Source: Paramarasmius palmivorus (Eukaryota; Basidiomycota; Agaricomycetes; Agaricales; Marasmiaceae). Taken from it: DNA of 64,000 nt. The notes beneath the pieces are model-generated. The model worked only from the letters and a program-made list of their open reading frames with translations. It did not search any database and was not told the DNA's origin. A program made the position numbers and the translations under genes. The stretch lies in contig JAYKXP010000016.1 of the NCBI GenBank assembly GCA_037176845.1, positions 620,001 to 684,000 of the forward strand. The letters run 5' to 3'. Positions 1 through 10,939 of this stretch are shown here, piece after piece. Each line of letters opens with the position of its first letter. The stretch's first letter is position 1.

Positions 1-158
1 GTAGCCATCTTCTTTTTAGAACATGAAGTCAAGCACAGCCACTTCATGATTTCTTGGGTGGAGTCACAGTGAGACTCCGACTAGCGATAAAATCCGAACG
101 TTGTACCTGTACCTCATCCTCACTTTGGTTCCTCTCTTCTCTGATTCGGCTGGTGAAT

Positions 159-1430
159 ATGTACCACCAAAATTCCATCAGGATTCTAACAGGTATTCTC
201 ACTACACCGTCCTTCGGTTCGGCATTGCTAATTGACAGCCTCCTTCTGCAGGTAACAGCCATCCAGCACTTGCTCAAGCTGTAGCAGAGCGGTGAGCGAC
301 TACTCTTTAGTCGCGTGCACTATCAGCCAACGAATCAACCATCTACGGTTATTGTTAGGCTGAATGTCCCACTCCTTCCATGCACGGTCAGAAAGTTTTC
401 CAACGGTGAAATTGACGTCAAAATATCCGAATCTGTCCGAGAGGAAGATGTTTTTATCATTCAGTCTGGCTGCAACGATGCCAATGACAACCTTATGGAG
501 CTTCTCATTCTCGTCTCCGCGTGTAAAGGGGCCTCTGCGCGACGCATAACCGCGGTGATACCCTGTTTCCCATATGCCAGAATGGACAAGAAGGACAAGT
601 CGAGGGCCCCAGTCACAGCGAAACTCGTTGCCAATATGCTTACCGTAGCTGGATGCGACCATGTCATTACCATGGACCTCCACGCAAGTCAAATCCAGGG
701 GTTCTTCGATATCCCATGCGACAATTTGTGGAGTGAGCCGCTACTGCTAACCTACATCAAACGCCAGATTCCGCAATGGCAGGATAGTATCATTGTCAGT
801 CCGGATGCCGGAGGTGCCAAACGGACAACCGCCATTGCCGACAAGCTGGGTGTCGAATTCGCTCTTATTCACCGCAAGCGGGATGGAAAATCGGACGATG
901 CACCAGAAAGGATGGAGATACTCGTTGGGAACGTGAAGGACAAGGTTCAAAGACGGTTTCCGAGATGCACAATGTCACTGACGACTTCTAGGTCGCGATT
1001 CTAGTCGACGACATGATTGATACTGGGAAGACCTTAACATTGGCTGCGAAGACGTTACACGAGAAAGGTGCACGATCCGTGCACGCTCTCATATCGCACG
1101 GTAATCTGTTTGGAGGCTTGTCAGCTTTGCAACAATCCTCACATTTTTCAGGGCTTTTGTCAGAGACAAATTTCAGCCTCATCAATGAGCTACCGATAGA
1201 GAAGCTTGTGGTGAGCCAGTGTATACACCCGCTCTTGTCTCCTGTGACTAACTATTTTCCGATAGGTAACCAACACTATACCGCAAGCAACAAATGGAAA
1301 AGCATGTTCAAAGTTGACTGTAATTGACATTAGTCCGACTATAGCAGAGAGCATTCGACGAACACACAACGGGGAGAGTATCAGCTTATTATTCAAGGAG
1401 TGGAATGAGAATGGCAGCGTCGAAGTGTAG
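159..1430 (+). CDS. PRS: Ribose-phosphate pyrophosphokinase (PRPP synthetase)
   Basis: The enzyme makes PRPP from ribose-5-phosphate and ATP, feeding purine, pyrimidine, histidine, tryptophan and NAD synthesis in the cytosol. Exons read as 159-192, 252-291, 359-944, 992-1100, 1152-1210 and 1266-1430, giving 330 aa, the usual family length. The start [12 protein letters not shown] joins across two introns to [13 protein letters not shown], the typical family N-terminus. Visible family blocks are [10 protein letters not shown], the segment around [15 protein letters not shown] (catalytic/PRPP region), SPDAGGAKR and the PRPP-binding loop [12 protein letters not shown], which is only complete after removing the 945-991 intron. 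The gene converges on PET117, 210 bp downstream. Which of the fungal PRS paralogs this is cannot be decided here. Confidence 0.95.
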
Positions 1431-1640
1431 CCAAATTTCAAAAGACTTTCTATAGCCTGTTGTACGGAGACTACCGGACAAAATTGAAGGTCAACCAAAA
1501 TACTGTACCCGGGTGGTAGCGAACAATGCGGAAAACTGTTCAATGACTTGAACAATAGACGTTTCACCGGTACCTATAATCCACTAGTCAGTATACATAA
1601 ACACGGAGACTAACAGTCTAAAAACACACGCATTGTCCTG

Positions 1641-1934
1641 CTAATCTGACTTCTCTATGGGCTGCACTCGCTCGTAGAGCTCCCGTTTTCTTTTGGACTC
1701 GTCGAATTCCGCTTGGCGCTGTTTCATCTTTTCACGACGCCGTTCATCGTCGCGAAGAACACCCTGATACATAGTCTACGCCGGCGTTCAGTACGATATG
1801 TCGAGTCCATGTCGAGTAATATGCATCACCTCTCGCTCCTGGTCTTGTTGATAGTGTACAGCCCATATCGTGAACGTCGAGAACAAAATGGCGGCCACAA
1901 GCGTCCCCCGTGCTCGTGGAATTGGATTGTGCAT
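1641..1934 (-). CDS. PET117: Cytochrome c oxidase assembly factor PET117
   Basis: PET117 proteins are small inner-membrane mitochondrial proteins needed to assemble complex IV. Two exons (1830-1934 and 1641-1775, with a 54-bp intron) give 79 aa, the normal family size. Residues about 10-26 form one hydrophobic membrane segment. It is followed by the family signature WAVHYQQDQERETMYQGVLR, and the intron splits this signature exactly between ERE and TMYQ. A very basic/acidic helix with DDERRREKMKQRQAEF and a KRKRELYERVQP tail completes the match. It is divergent from eIF3m with only 104 bp between the start codons, so the two probably share a promoter. Confidence 0.9.
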
Positions 1935-2038
1935 GTAATCACGAAGAGAGCCGGAGACTGAGACGTGCCCGTCGAGTTTGTCCTTGTTGAGCTAAGCCAT
2001 CTGATTGATCGAGAAACTTTTCTTCTCCAACGTCCAGG
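1935..2038. promoter_or_regulatory. Shared bidirectional promoter of PET117 and eIF3m
   Basis: Only 104 bp separate the divergent start codons of the two genes, so both 5' UTRs and core promoters must lie here or overlap the first exons. No clear TATA box is visible. Confidence 0.5.
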
Positions 2039-3593
2039 ATGGCACCTACAGATTCTGTGTCTGTATTTGCGGAGGGTACATTCGAGGAACAAGTGCGTTA
2101 CAAAGATTTTGTAGCTGAAATGATATTCATCTTCCTACAGATACAGGAATTGGTGAACTATATTGTTAGGAATCGAGCAGAAGATGACCGGGCTGCATTC
2201 ATACGCCCTTTTCAAGACGCGCTGAAAGTGGGGGAGGGCCAAAAAGCTATCGATGAAGATGAGGAAAAGAGACGAAAGGTCTGCTCAATGGTCATCGCTG
2301 AGGTCCATGGCCTTGGTGATGGAACAGAAAAAGGTGTGCTATTTTCAAGTGACCAGGAAGGACGGTAAAATAAATTTTCGCTTACAGAGATCGAGGGCTT
2401 CTTCAACCTGATCTACGCGCACTTGCTCACCCTATACCCCTCAACATCTCCGGAAGCTAAACAACATATTGAGTCACTTCTCAAAGCCATCTCTGCCGCA
2501 TCTCCCGAACAAACTTCCATTCAGTATCGCATGTAAGAAAATACGCTAGTGATACCTTTTATATGCTCATGGAATCTCTTATTAGATTATCGAATCTATT
2601 CAACGCGGTACCGCGAACGTCTTCGTTACGGTTGACGGTTTACCGCACCCTTCTTGATACTGCGGCCTCCCATGAAGACATTGACTCCCTGAACTTGTCT
2701 CGAGCAGACGTGGGGAAATGGCTCGAAGAATGGGACGTCTCAGCAGATGAAAAGAGTGCTTTTCTTAAAAGCATTGCCGACGCATATGCAAAATCAGACC
2801 AATTGTATGTCAGTTCGACTACTTCCATAACACTGTTTACTCACTGACCAGTTAGCTCACAGTCGTACGAATACACACTTTCATATGTTAGATCGCTCTC
2901 GGCATCATCTAGTGATGCACAAAAAGCCGCTGTTGACGCTATTGCATTGTCTCTGCGCCTACCCAATGTGTACAATTTCGATGCTCTCTACAAGATCGAT
3001 GCGGTCGTCGCCCTGAAGGATCACGAACTTTTCTCGTTACTGCAAGTTTTCCTGAGCGGAGGTCTCACGGAGTTTCAATCATGGGAGGCCTCTCATCCGG
3101 GAGTCATCGAGAAATACAGTAAGTGGCATAATCAAAGAAGTACTCCTAGTCTAACCAGTTTCCTTAGACCTTGACAAGTCGCAGCTTGAGCATAAGATTA
3201 GACTGCTTACTCTTGCGTCGCTCGGATTCCAAAACGTCGGCCAGAATCTACCGTATGCCAAGATCGGCGAGGTCTTGCAAGTCGATGCAGCAGAAGTTGA
3301 AAAATGGGTCATTGATGGTATGCTCCCCCGTCTTGGATTGCCTACCTTCATGCTCAGTAACATCACTAGTCATTCGCGCTGATCTTCTCTCTGGCAAGCT
3401 GTCACAAACGAAACAGACTCTTTACATCACTCGCTCCACCGCACGCACATTTGAGCGCGAACAATGGGAGGCTTTGGAAAAGCGACTTCTGGCTTGGAAG
3501 TCTGGATTGAATAATGTATTAGAGGTTGTCGCCAACGCCCGGAGACAGGCTGGTGGACATGTACCAACACAAACGGCCGCTGCGACCGCATAA
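2039..3593 (+). CDS. Eukaryotic translation initiation factor 3 subunit M
   Basis: A PCI-domain subunit of the eIF3 scaffold that binds the 40S ribosome during initiation. Exons are 2039-2092, 2141-2333, 2388-2532, 2586-2804, 2856-3118, 3168-3317 and 3370-3593, giving 415 aa. Recognisable eIF3m blocks are LSNLFNAVPRTSSLRLTVYR in the helical N-half, GKWLEEWDVS, and the PCI winged-helix end containing AEVEKWVID, KLSQTKQTLYITRSTARTF and the final LLAWKSGLNNVLEVV helix. The fourth intron is the least certain: donor GTATGT at 2805 and acceptor TTAG at 2855 give the junction QFSQSYEYTL. COP9 subunit 7 is a related PCI family, but the C-terminal blocks favour eIF3m. Confidence 0.92.
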
Positions 3594-4087
3594 GCGTACG
3601 CGTGTTCAATATAACCTTTTACTACATAACCCTTTCACCGCTTCGACTGTACCTTTGAGGTTGAGTACTCTTATGATCTGTTACTCCGTACGACCAGGAG
3701 AATGTCGGTGCCGGCAAGAGTCGCTTTGTTGCGATTTCTTTCACGGTCATTTTGTTTGCTTGAGGATGTAGCATTTAGTAGATGTAAAGCGATTCATGGT
3801 ACATAACTCAGTCAATTCCATGACCAATTCACTTCGCATTTACACTGAAGTTTACTCCATGGGGTTTTCAAGCGAGTTCGGTCGTATTTGAAATCGGTCC
3901 GAGCGAGAGACCCGACTTCACTAGAACCTGTTCGCGTCCAGTCTCTCTGATAACAACAGATATACATAGCTGCCGCCTGGGCCTATTAATACAACAAGAT
4001 GTGATTCTCGAAGCCTATTCTTCATCAAACAACCCTGAACCCCAGCTCGAACCTTGCACTTGGGTGACAAGTGGTTGAAACGCGGTT

Positions 4088-5425
4088 ATGCATCACGGTG
4101 CGTGTCTTTCCTCTCTGCAAAACCCAATCCCTGACGATTCACTTGTACAGTAAAAACCGAGAAGCATGCAGACCAAGTTTATCTGTCTTATCCGTACTTA
4201 GTCACCTTTTCTGAGCGAGCTACGACCATCTTCGAAATTCAACCACCCTCTTCGCTTCGACGTATTACCTGTCTATCCCAGACCATCACTGGATACCTCC
4301 AAGACGGTGCTGTCATAGTTCGATCGCTCCAGAGATGCTATTATCATCGTTCAGAACAAAATCGTGGTCTTCAACCTGCATGCAGGCGAACTCCAGAACA
4401 CACTCTCGCTATTTGGACAGGTAACTGATGCCCCCATTCAGTACGATCATGGCCGGGTGTTGGTGACGGTTTCAGACGAAACAGAGGAAGATGGGGAAAC
4501 GAAGGAAGATTTCTGGATTTTGGCTTGCAATCCATTCGACCTCGAGCCCGCAGGATACTCCTTCTTGACTCAAATTCGTCGTCCATGCACCGAACAGCAT
4601 ATGCTATACAGCCACATCTTCCCTTCACGGAATCACGGGCTTGTCGTCGCACAACACACAGCACTCACTCAACAACCTTTGAAACTTCATTATTGGAGCC
4701 CAGAAGGACAACCTTACGACGAATCACTTCCACCTTCTCGTACCATTGAAATTCCTATCACATTAGATGATGCTGGCAGCATGGAAGCTCGGCACGCTGT
4801 TGCCATTAATGATGATACCCTTGCGTTCTCCACCGTCGAGACCGTTCTTGATTTCCTCGACGGGCCAGGGATCTATCAGAGCATCATACACGTAGCCTCT
4901 TTGCCTTCGCTGGAGATCCTCTGGTCTTCAGAGCCCATAGATGGCGAGGCGAAACACGTGTATCACGCTGTCAATGAAGGCATCGTGCTCGCTATCGGGA
5001 TCGCCAGTGAACGCGACGACCCAGACGCAGATTCTCCCGATTACGCTACATGGTTAGTAGCTCTGGATGCGCAAAATGGGAAGCGTCGCCAGTTCACCAA
5101 ATTGAATCATCGGAAGATTGGGAAGGAGCTGGTGGAATGTAGTCTGACCACTTCGGTGACGGACGTGGGTGAAGTCATGACATCGAACGCGCCAGATATT
5201 GTATTTGTCTCGAGCAAGGGCGAAGTCACAGCGCTTCCACTGTCCAAATTTCTCGAAGACGGCCTTCCTTCCGATGATGCGATTGTATTGGAGCGGTCGT
5301 GTCATTCCTCTGGCCTCCATCTCAAGGACATTTTCAGGCTGACCTCGAGCCGACGAGCAAGTCTTGGTCATAAAACAGCGGTAGTCGTTGATGATGAGGG
5401 GGTAGTTTCTCTCTTTACCTGGTAA
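4088..5425 (+). pseudogene. Unknown paralogous protein, copy A, with a one-base frameshift
   Basis: Homologous over its whole length to the intact copy at 17063-18395 on the other strand. Both begin with a 10-nt first exon (MHH here, MQH in copy B), then an intron at the same place (4098-4150 here), then one long exon. Shared blocks include DQVYLSYPYLVTF, LSQTITGY, EDFWILSCNPFDLEPAGYSF-like text, LKLHYWSPEGQPYD and the end VSLFTW. Relative to copy B there is one extra base near 4321, between the codons for VIV and DRSRDA. The total coding length is 1285 nt, one more than a multiple of three. Upstream of the shift the frame reads into a different sequence. The repetitive strand-like texture suggests a beta-propeller-like fold, but no named domain is recognised. 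It could be a recent pseudogene or a sequencing error. Confidence 0.65.
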
Positions 5426-5761
5426 TTCTTTTCGTCTAGACTACTATTGAAAATAAAGAACTTTCAACACTAGAATACTGTGTCTGTAGATTTCTACATA
5501 TGGGATTGCAAACAATGTGCAATGTAAAAGGTGCAATCTTATTTTCTCTAGAACTTTTGCTACCTACCCATTCAGTAATGGACTGAGCAACATATCGAGA
5601 AATAGGATATAACGATAACATTTGCTAGTACTAGATATTAGTAGCCAGGACGAACTTCACTAATATACGAATCGTCTGATGTCCATAGAACCTACATCTC
5701 CCCTAGCGTGCTCAACCAACCTCGACATGACAGAGCTTATACTCGATCGGACCCCGTCTTT

Positions 5762-7321
5762 TCATTCTCGAGGCTCTCTGCGGGTCCCCTCGAGACTGTC
5801 CTCCAAGATGTCCTCTTCATTGATACCAGAAAGCTTCTGCAAAATGGTAGCCGCGAATAGGTCACCGCTCACGTTAACCATTGTTCTGAAGCGGTCAATG
5901 AGCCAATCGAACTAGACTGTTCATCAGTAAATGTAGAACCTTTTTGACGATTGTCACCCACCGCAATGACCAATGCATACATGCCTGTGATAGGAACCCC
6001 CACAGAGTTTGCAATCATGACGGTCAAGACCAATGAGGAGCTCGGAATCGGCGTGGTTGCAATCGATGACAAAGTCGACAGCAGAACAATAATAGTATAG
6101 TCGCCGGCATTCAAGGTCATGCCCTGGGTGGCGGCGAGAAATACAACGACCATTGGGAAATAGATCGCAGTCCTAGAAATCACTCAACGTTTCGCATGTG
6201 AGCATTTCTACTACGAGAATGACTTACCCGTCCATATTAATCAAGGTCCCTAACGACACAGTGAACTTGGCCACAGTTTCTGGGACACCTGAGGCACGTA
6301 CACACCTCAAAGTGACTGGAAGAGTTGCTGCGGAAGATGCTGTCCCCCATGCAGTAACCCATGCAGGCGAGCCTTTCATCCAGTGTGTGTAGGGATTCTT
6401 GCGTACAATCACGAAGAAGAGGAGTGGAAGGATGATGAACAGATGGATGGCCATTGATGCGACTGAGCCACCAATCAAGATACCCAAGTTTCGGCCAATG
6501 TCTTCAATATCGAGGGTGAAGAGGTTGGCTAGTATGAGGAAGAAGACACCAATGGGAGCTATATTGATAAGGAATGTGATAACGATGCTCACTATCCTCT
6601 CAAGCTCCTTAGCACCACGTAGGAGGGAAGAGTCGGGGCCTTTGATGAGCAGGCCAACTACGACGGCCGTCACTAGGATAGCTAGCAGGTTGTCGTTGGC
6701 AAGAGCCGAGAAGATATTCGATGGAATGAAGGACTGGAACACCTGCACGACAATGTCATGGGGCTTATTCTCGGATCGTTCGTCGACAATTGCTTGGTCG
6801 GCTTCGTCAAGACTACCCCCATCAACCACTGTGAATAGGCGTCTCCAAACAAGGTCCACAAGGATCATGCTGTAGACAACAGCCAATATAGTCGTTAGAA
6901 TGTACCACGCGATCGTCCAGCGAGCCAACTTCGCTCCGTCTTTTGCCATACTTTTCAAGTTCTGCATGGCAAGTATAATGGCAGTGACGATCAGCGGAAG
7001 CACTGTTACGATATTAGTGGTCTTACATGCCCCAAATTGTAGTTCTGACGTACCTGTGGCCCTCAACGCACGCAGCCATAAGTCTCCAGGGATCTTCAGG
7101 ATGATTGGAACAGCTTCAGGAATGTCGCCGACCGTCGCGGAGACTGAGACGCCAATAGCGATAGCGAGTATTGCCGCGATGACTATCTGTAGGGCAGAAC
7201 CAGGCTCCTTGATCGAAGCGAATAGAGACTGATGCCATGGTCTTATTGCATCTTCTCTGGGCCTCTCTGCTTCGTGAAAAGCGACATGCGACTGTGCAGA
7301 AACTTCTTGAGGCTTCGACAT
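5762..7321 (-). CDS. Dicarboxylate/amino acid:cation symporter (DAACS, glutamate-transporter fold)
   Basis: A secondary transporter of the family that includes animal EAATs and bacterial GltP/DctA, which import glutamate, aspartate or C4-dicarboxylates with Na+ or H+. Exons are 7054-7321, 6228-7002, 5962-6172 and 5762-5911, giving 467 aa. The first intron (7003-7053) has no stop and stays open in one frame, so it could be mistaken for coding sequence; removing it restores LRALRATVLPLIVTAIIL. Diagnostic motifs are the serine-rich hairpin ASSAATLP, the substrate/cation motif INMDGTAIYFP, and the last helix block FDWLIDRFRTMVNVSGDLFA. The N-terminal ~40 residues are hydrophilic and cytosolic. 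The substrate cannot be told from the sequence. Confidence 0.9.
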
Positions 7322-7329
7322 GGTCCCGG

Positions 7330-8280
7330 GGGCGTGATGCTATCGATACAGGCCGTTGCGCACATATATGGGAAGCGACCCTCTGGTGCGGGAAGGAATC
7401 TGGACAGAAATCAGGAACATGAAGATAGCAGAGATATCTTAGCGCACCATAATAGTCCTGGGCAGGCTCGGCTAAACAAGGATGTTACGTTCGCAGCTTT
7501 CTTTGCAGCACAAAGTGGGTGTACTTGGGGTGTGCCCAGTCGGAGCTATTGATATCATCAGCATATGTTATCGCGTGAGCCAGCCAAAGACTCGGCCAAG
7601 CATATGGATGGACTTTGAATACGTTATCCACTGTTGATGGTGTGCTTGGAGTGGTGTTGCTCATCAGACTCGGCGGCTTGGAAGCTGGTGGATCTCTTGT
7701 GAACCATGATTTTAGCACTACCTTCCGGCTCGACCTGATAAGGACGTTCCGGAGCGCGCTGGAGCTTGCACCGTGGCGTCTCCCACCAGACTAGACAACA
7801 TCCCTGGCTTTCCAAGTTCCTTGAAGTAATCTGTCGGTGATACGCCCTGGTGAGCTTGAATGTTGATCTCGTTGAGGAGAAGACGTCAAAGACGCAGACT
7901 GGGATGTAGATTTTTCGACAGGTACCTGTTTGATATCGACGGAGTTGAGCGCCCAAACAATGCCTGATCCACCGGTAGCTCCCGGCCCAAGTCCCACGAT
8001 CACACACATTTCCATCTCTTAAATCTCCAATTCCAAGGAACCGGGCGATATCTATTTGACAAGCGATTGATACCAAAGTTATAGGGAATTGTAAGAACTG
8101 CTTATAGACACGTTTATGTCTATAGGGCTGAGCCTATGTATGTGTAGCCATATATGTTGCATGTATGCGAGCGTGTAGTGGCGCCAACCAACGAAAGATA
8201 CCTTATGGTTAGTATTAAGTCCTTGTTCCCCTATACATTAAATAGCCCTATATATGCAAGTAACGCAGTCAAGTAATAAG
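7330..8280. other. Gap between symporter and GT90 gene; no confident gene
   Basis: About 950 bp. Minus-strand open stretches at 7485-7718 and 7624-8076 have ordinary composition, but I could not join them into a family-like protein by any plausible splicing. The left part should hold the symporter promoter, and the right part the 3' end of the GT90 gene. Confidence 0.4.
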
Positions 8281-8282
8281 CA

Positions 8283-10451
8283 TCAATCTCGTCCCTTCCA
8301 ATCCCAACTTTCGTGACCATCACCATCGTAATCCATCTTCTCTCTTTCAGGGCTCATGACACGCACCCATTCGAGTATCAGCCTAAGATACAGAATGAGA
8401 TTTAGGCGATGGCCGGAAAGCAACATCACTGACCGATAGAAATACGCGTTTAAATCCTCCTTTCGCCAGAAAGTCTTGCTCCACTCTCTTCCCTGAAGAG
8501 CAATCTTTTTTGCCAGATCCTCGTGGGCGCCTTGCCCATTGGGGTCCCCTCGGAAAAAGATCAACGCGTCGTATAAGTCTGAAAGGTCGACCTGAATAGG
8601 CACGTAGTGCACCCATGGCTGAACACGGTCATGGTACCACTCGGCATAGATAGTTGCTTTGAATACGAGAGCGTGAGATGTCATCAAGCGCTTGAACCGA
8701 CCCGACCAGCCATTCCCGTCAACCTTTGACGAGCAAAGTTTGTCAGTTATCCCAATGCAAAACAATAAAAGCCTTACATCTATGACATATTTGTAGTTTC
8801 CCGATTCCTTTGGTGACATCCTCTTGGTCGCGGGATATAGTTCCGCCATACGAGCACAGGTTTCCGGCTCGCACTGCATCTCTCCAGCGAATCCCACATC
8901 AAGCATTGACGGATTCAACCTTGCTCTTCGCATGGTGTGAGGAGGGCCAACAGGATCAGTCGATGTCCCATTGTCACCCATATATAAGACATCAACGGTC
9001 CCACGGATAGAGTTGGCCCAAGTCACCAACCAATCTCGATGGCTGTTCTTCCACCTCGTATCCTTTCCATGCCAGATACCCGTGTCGCTGCCTCTCCACA
9101 TCAACCTCTCATCCTCTCTGTCATCCCATGGTGGGTTGTCCCATTCGAGAAGATCTTCAACCCATCCGTAAGGCGTGGGTATATGAATGTTATGGTGAAT
9201 GCTTGTCGTGCAAGCGGAGAACTCGGGTACCATGTACTTCTCAGGACCTGGCCCGCTGTAATGAGAGATAAATGTTCCATGTCTCCAAAACAGAGAGGGG
9301 TGCAAGCACGGATTCATAGACTTTACGTGGTCATGAATGAAGCTTTTCGTTTTTTGGGCGCTTTGCGGGGAGTCGGTGGTGGATTCGTAGGGAAACCGGG
9401 GAGCATCGATGACTGGCGGCGCAGGAGCTTCAGGATGTATATGGTCATTGTGTTTTTGCACGAAGATATCGGGAAGATTCCGAGCGCGCGAAGTTGGTGC
9501 ACAGGCGGATAACCAACCAAGAGACGAGGCTTGCGGAAGGCCGTTGCGAGACAAAGCTACATGTTTCGTTAATGAGAAAGGTTCCTATATTGTATTGATA
9601 CGAGGACCTCACTTTCACCGACACTAGCTGCGACTAGGGCAGCATCCTTCACTTCGTAGTCAGATAGCCGATTTGGTCCATCATGCGGAGAAAAGGTTGC
9701 TCGAAACGGTGGCCACTCTTTGCTGACGTCCTTGAGCATCGCAGCAATATCTTCCGCGCCTTTGACTAGCTGATCATGTCGTCCCTCCTCAAACGAAGTC
9801 CGGAGAATCGTGATTACTCCCTGTTCTGCGACCTTTCCAAGGGTGTATGAATCCTTCTTCTCCTCGAGCTCCTGTTGGATAGCTTGGAGGTCCTTGGGAC
9901 TAATACCCCAAAATGGTTCTAGGTCCCGATAAATCTGGTCGTACTCGTCTGGTAGCTGCACGTCGTGTAACTTGACATATTCCCACCTAGAGCGTAAGAG
10001 CTAGATTGTGAGCTGTCGGGGCTCGATAATAGTAGCTGCATACGCACCATTTATCGAAACCCTTCGGCGGTTTCCTCTTGTATCTCCTCATGTACTCTCT
10101 GACTGCTTCGTCCAGCGAAGTGCTGGCAGTTTGTAATTTCTTCTTCCAATCCTGCTCTGCCCGTTCAATCAACTCGATAATTGGATGAGGTGCTTCGGGG
10201 TTGACTTCGACCAAGCCATCGTCGCGGTAATGGTGTTCTGGAGGAGGGAGAGGTACTTCTGTTGACTCTTCGATGTTACCCGTGGGCCGGTTTTCGTCTT
10301 GGCCGTAGTTTTTTCCCTCGTGGCTTTCCTGATCCACGGTAAGAGAGACACGGAAGAAAAGTGAAGGTGCTTTGACCGAAATGAACCAAACAAGAACTAC
10401 GGCTAGCAAAATTTTTGAGAATCGAGCTAACCTTGGGCTACTTACCGCCAT
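8283..10451 (-). CDS. Glycosyltransferase family 90 (CAP10/capsule-associated type), type II membrane protein
   Basis: Members are Golgi xylosyl- or glucosyltransferases; in Cryptococcus CAP10 relatives act in capsule and glycan synthesis. Exons are 10048-10451, 9613-9986, 8778-9556 and 8283-8723, giving 665 aa. Residues about 13-33 form one signal-anchor helix (ILLAVVLVWFISV), followed by an acidic/Pro stem, giving a luminal catalytic domain. Family blocks are KGFDKWWEY across the first intron, DEYDQIYRDLEPFWG, LMWRGSDTGI, SHRDWLVTWA, GNYKYVIDVDGNGWSGRFKR (completed only after removing the 8724-8777 intron), SHALVFKATIYAEWY and HYVPIQVDLSDLYDAL. The sugar donor and acceptor are not predictable. 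Confidence 0.92.
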
Positions 10452-10939
10452 GGTGGTAGCAGCTTGCTACACGTTCACAAAATAAGTACCGGGGAACAAG
10501 GACTTCTATCATTCTGAGTTTCAATCAATTTGACAGCTTTAATGCAAGGATCTGATGCAGGCGCCATGGCTGCCAGCGCCCGGGTAATCTGTACTCAGTG
10601 ACTTCAGGGGGCCCAGTGACCAGTACATACATACTTAGAGGCACGTTGAACTACTAATGCAGTCTGGACCACTGTACGCACGACCAATAACATACTCGTC
10701 GGGACGTCCAGCAGTAGGGACTACTACTTTCCCGCTGATTGGTTACAATAAGGTTTGATGAGACGATTCCGTCGCAAACCTTTTCAGGAGTGGGCGTCGG
10801 TGAATTAAGGATGGATATGATACACAAGGGATGAAGTACTGTCAAAGTAAAGCATTGTTAGCAATCAAGTAGCTGTAATGGAACGCAATGTGAACATACC
10901 TATACAAGGTCTACGACAGCATACCGAAAACACTTAAAA

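Noticed and set aside
7485..8076. Possible small gene on the minus strand between the symporter and GT90 gene
   Set aside because: No splice pattern gave a family-like protein, and two frames compete over the same bases.
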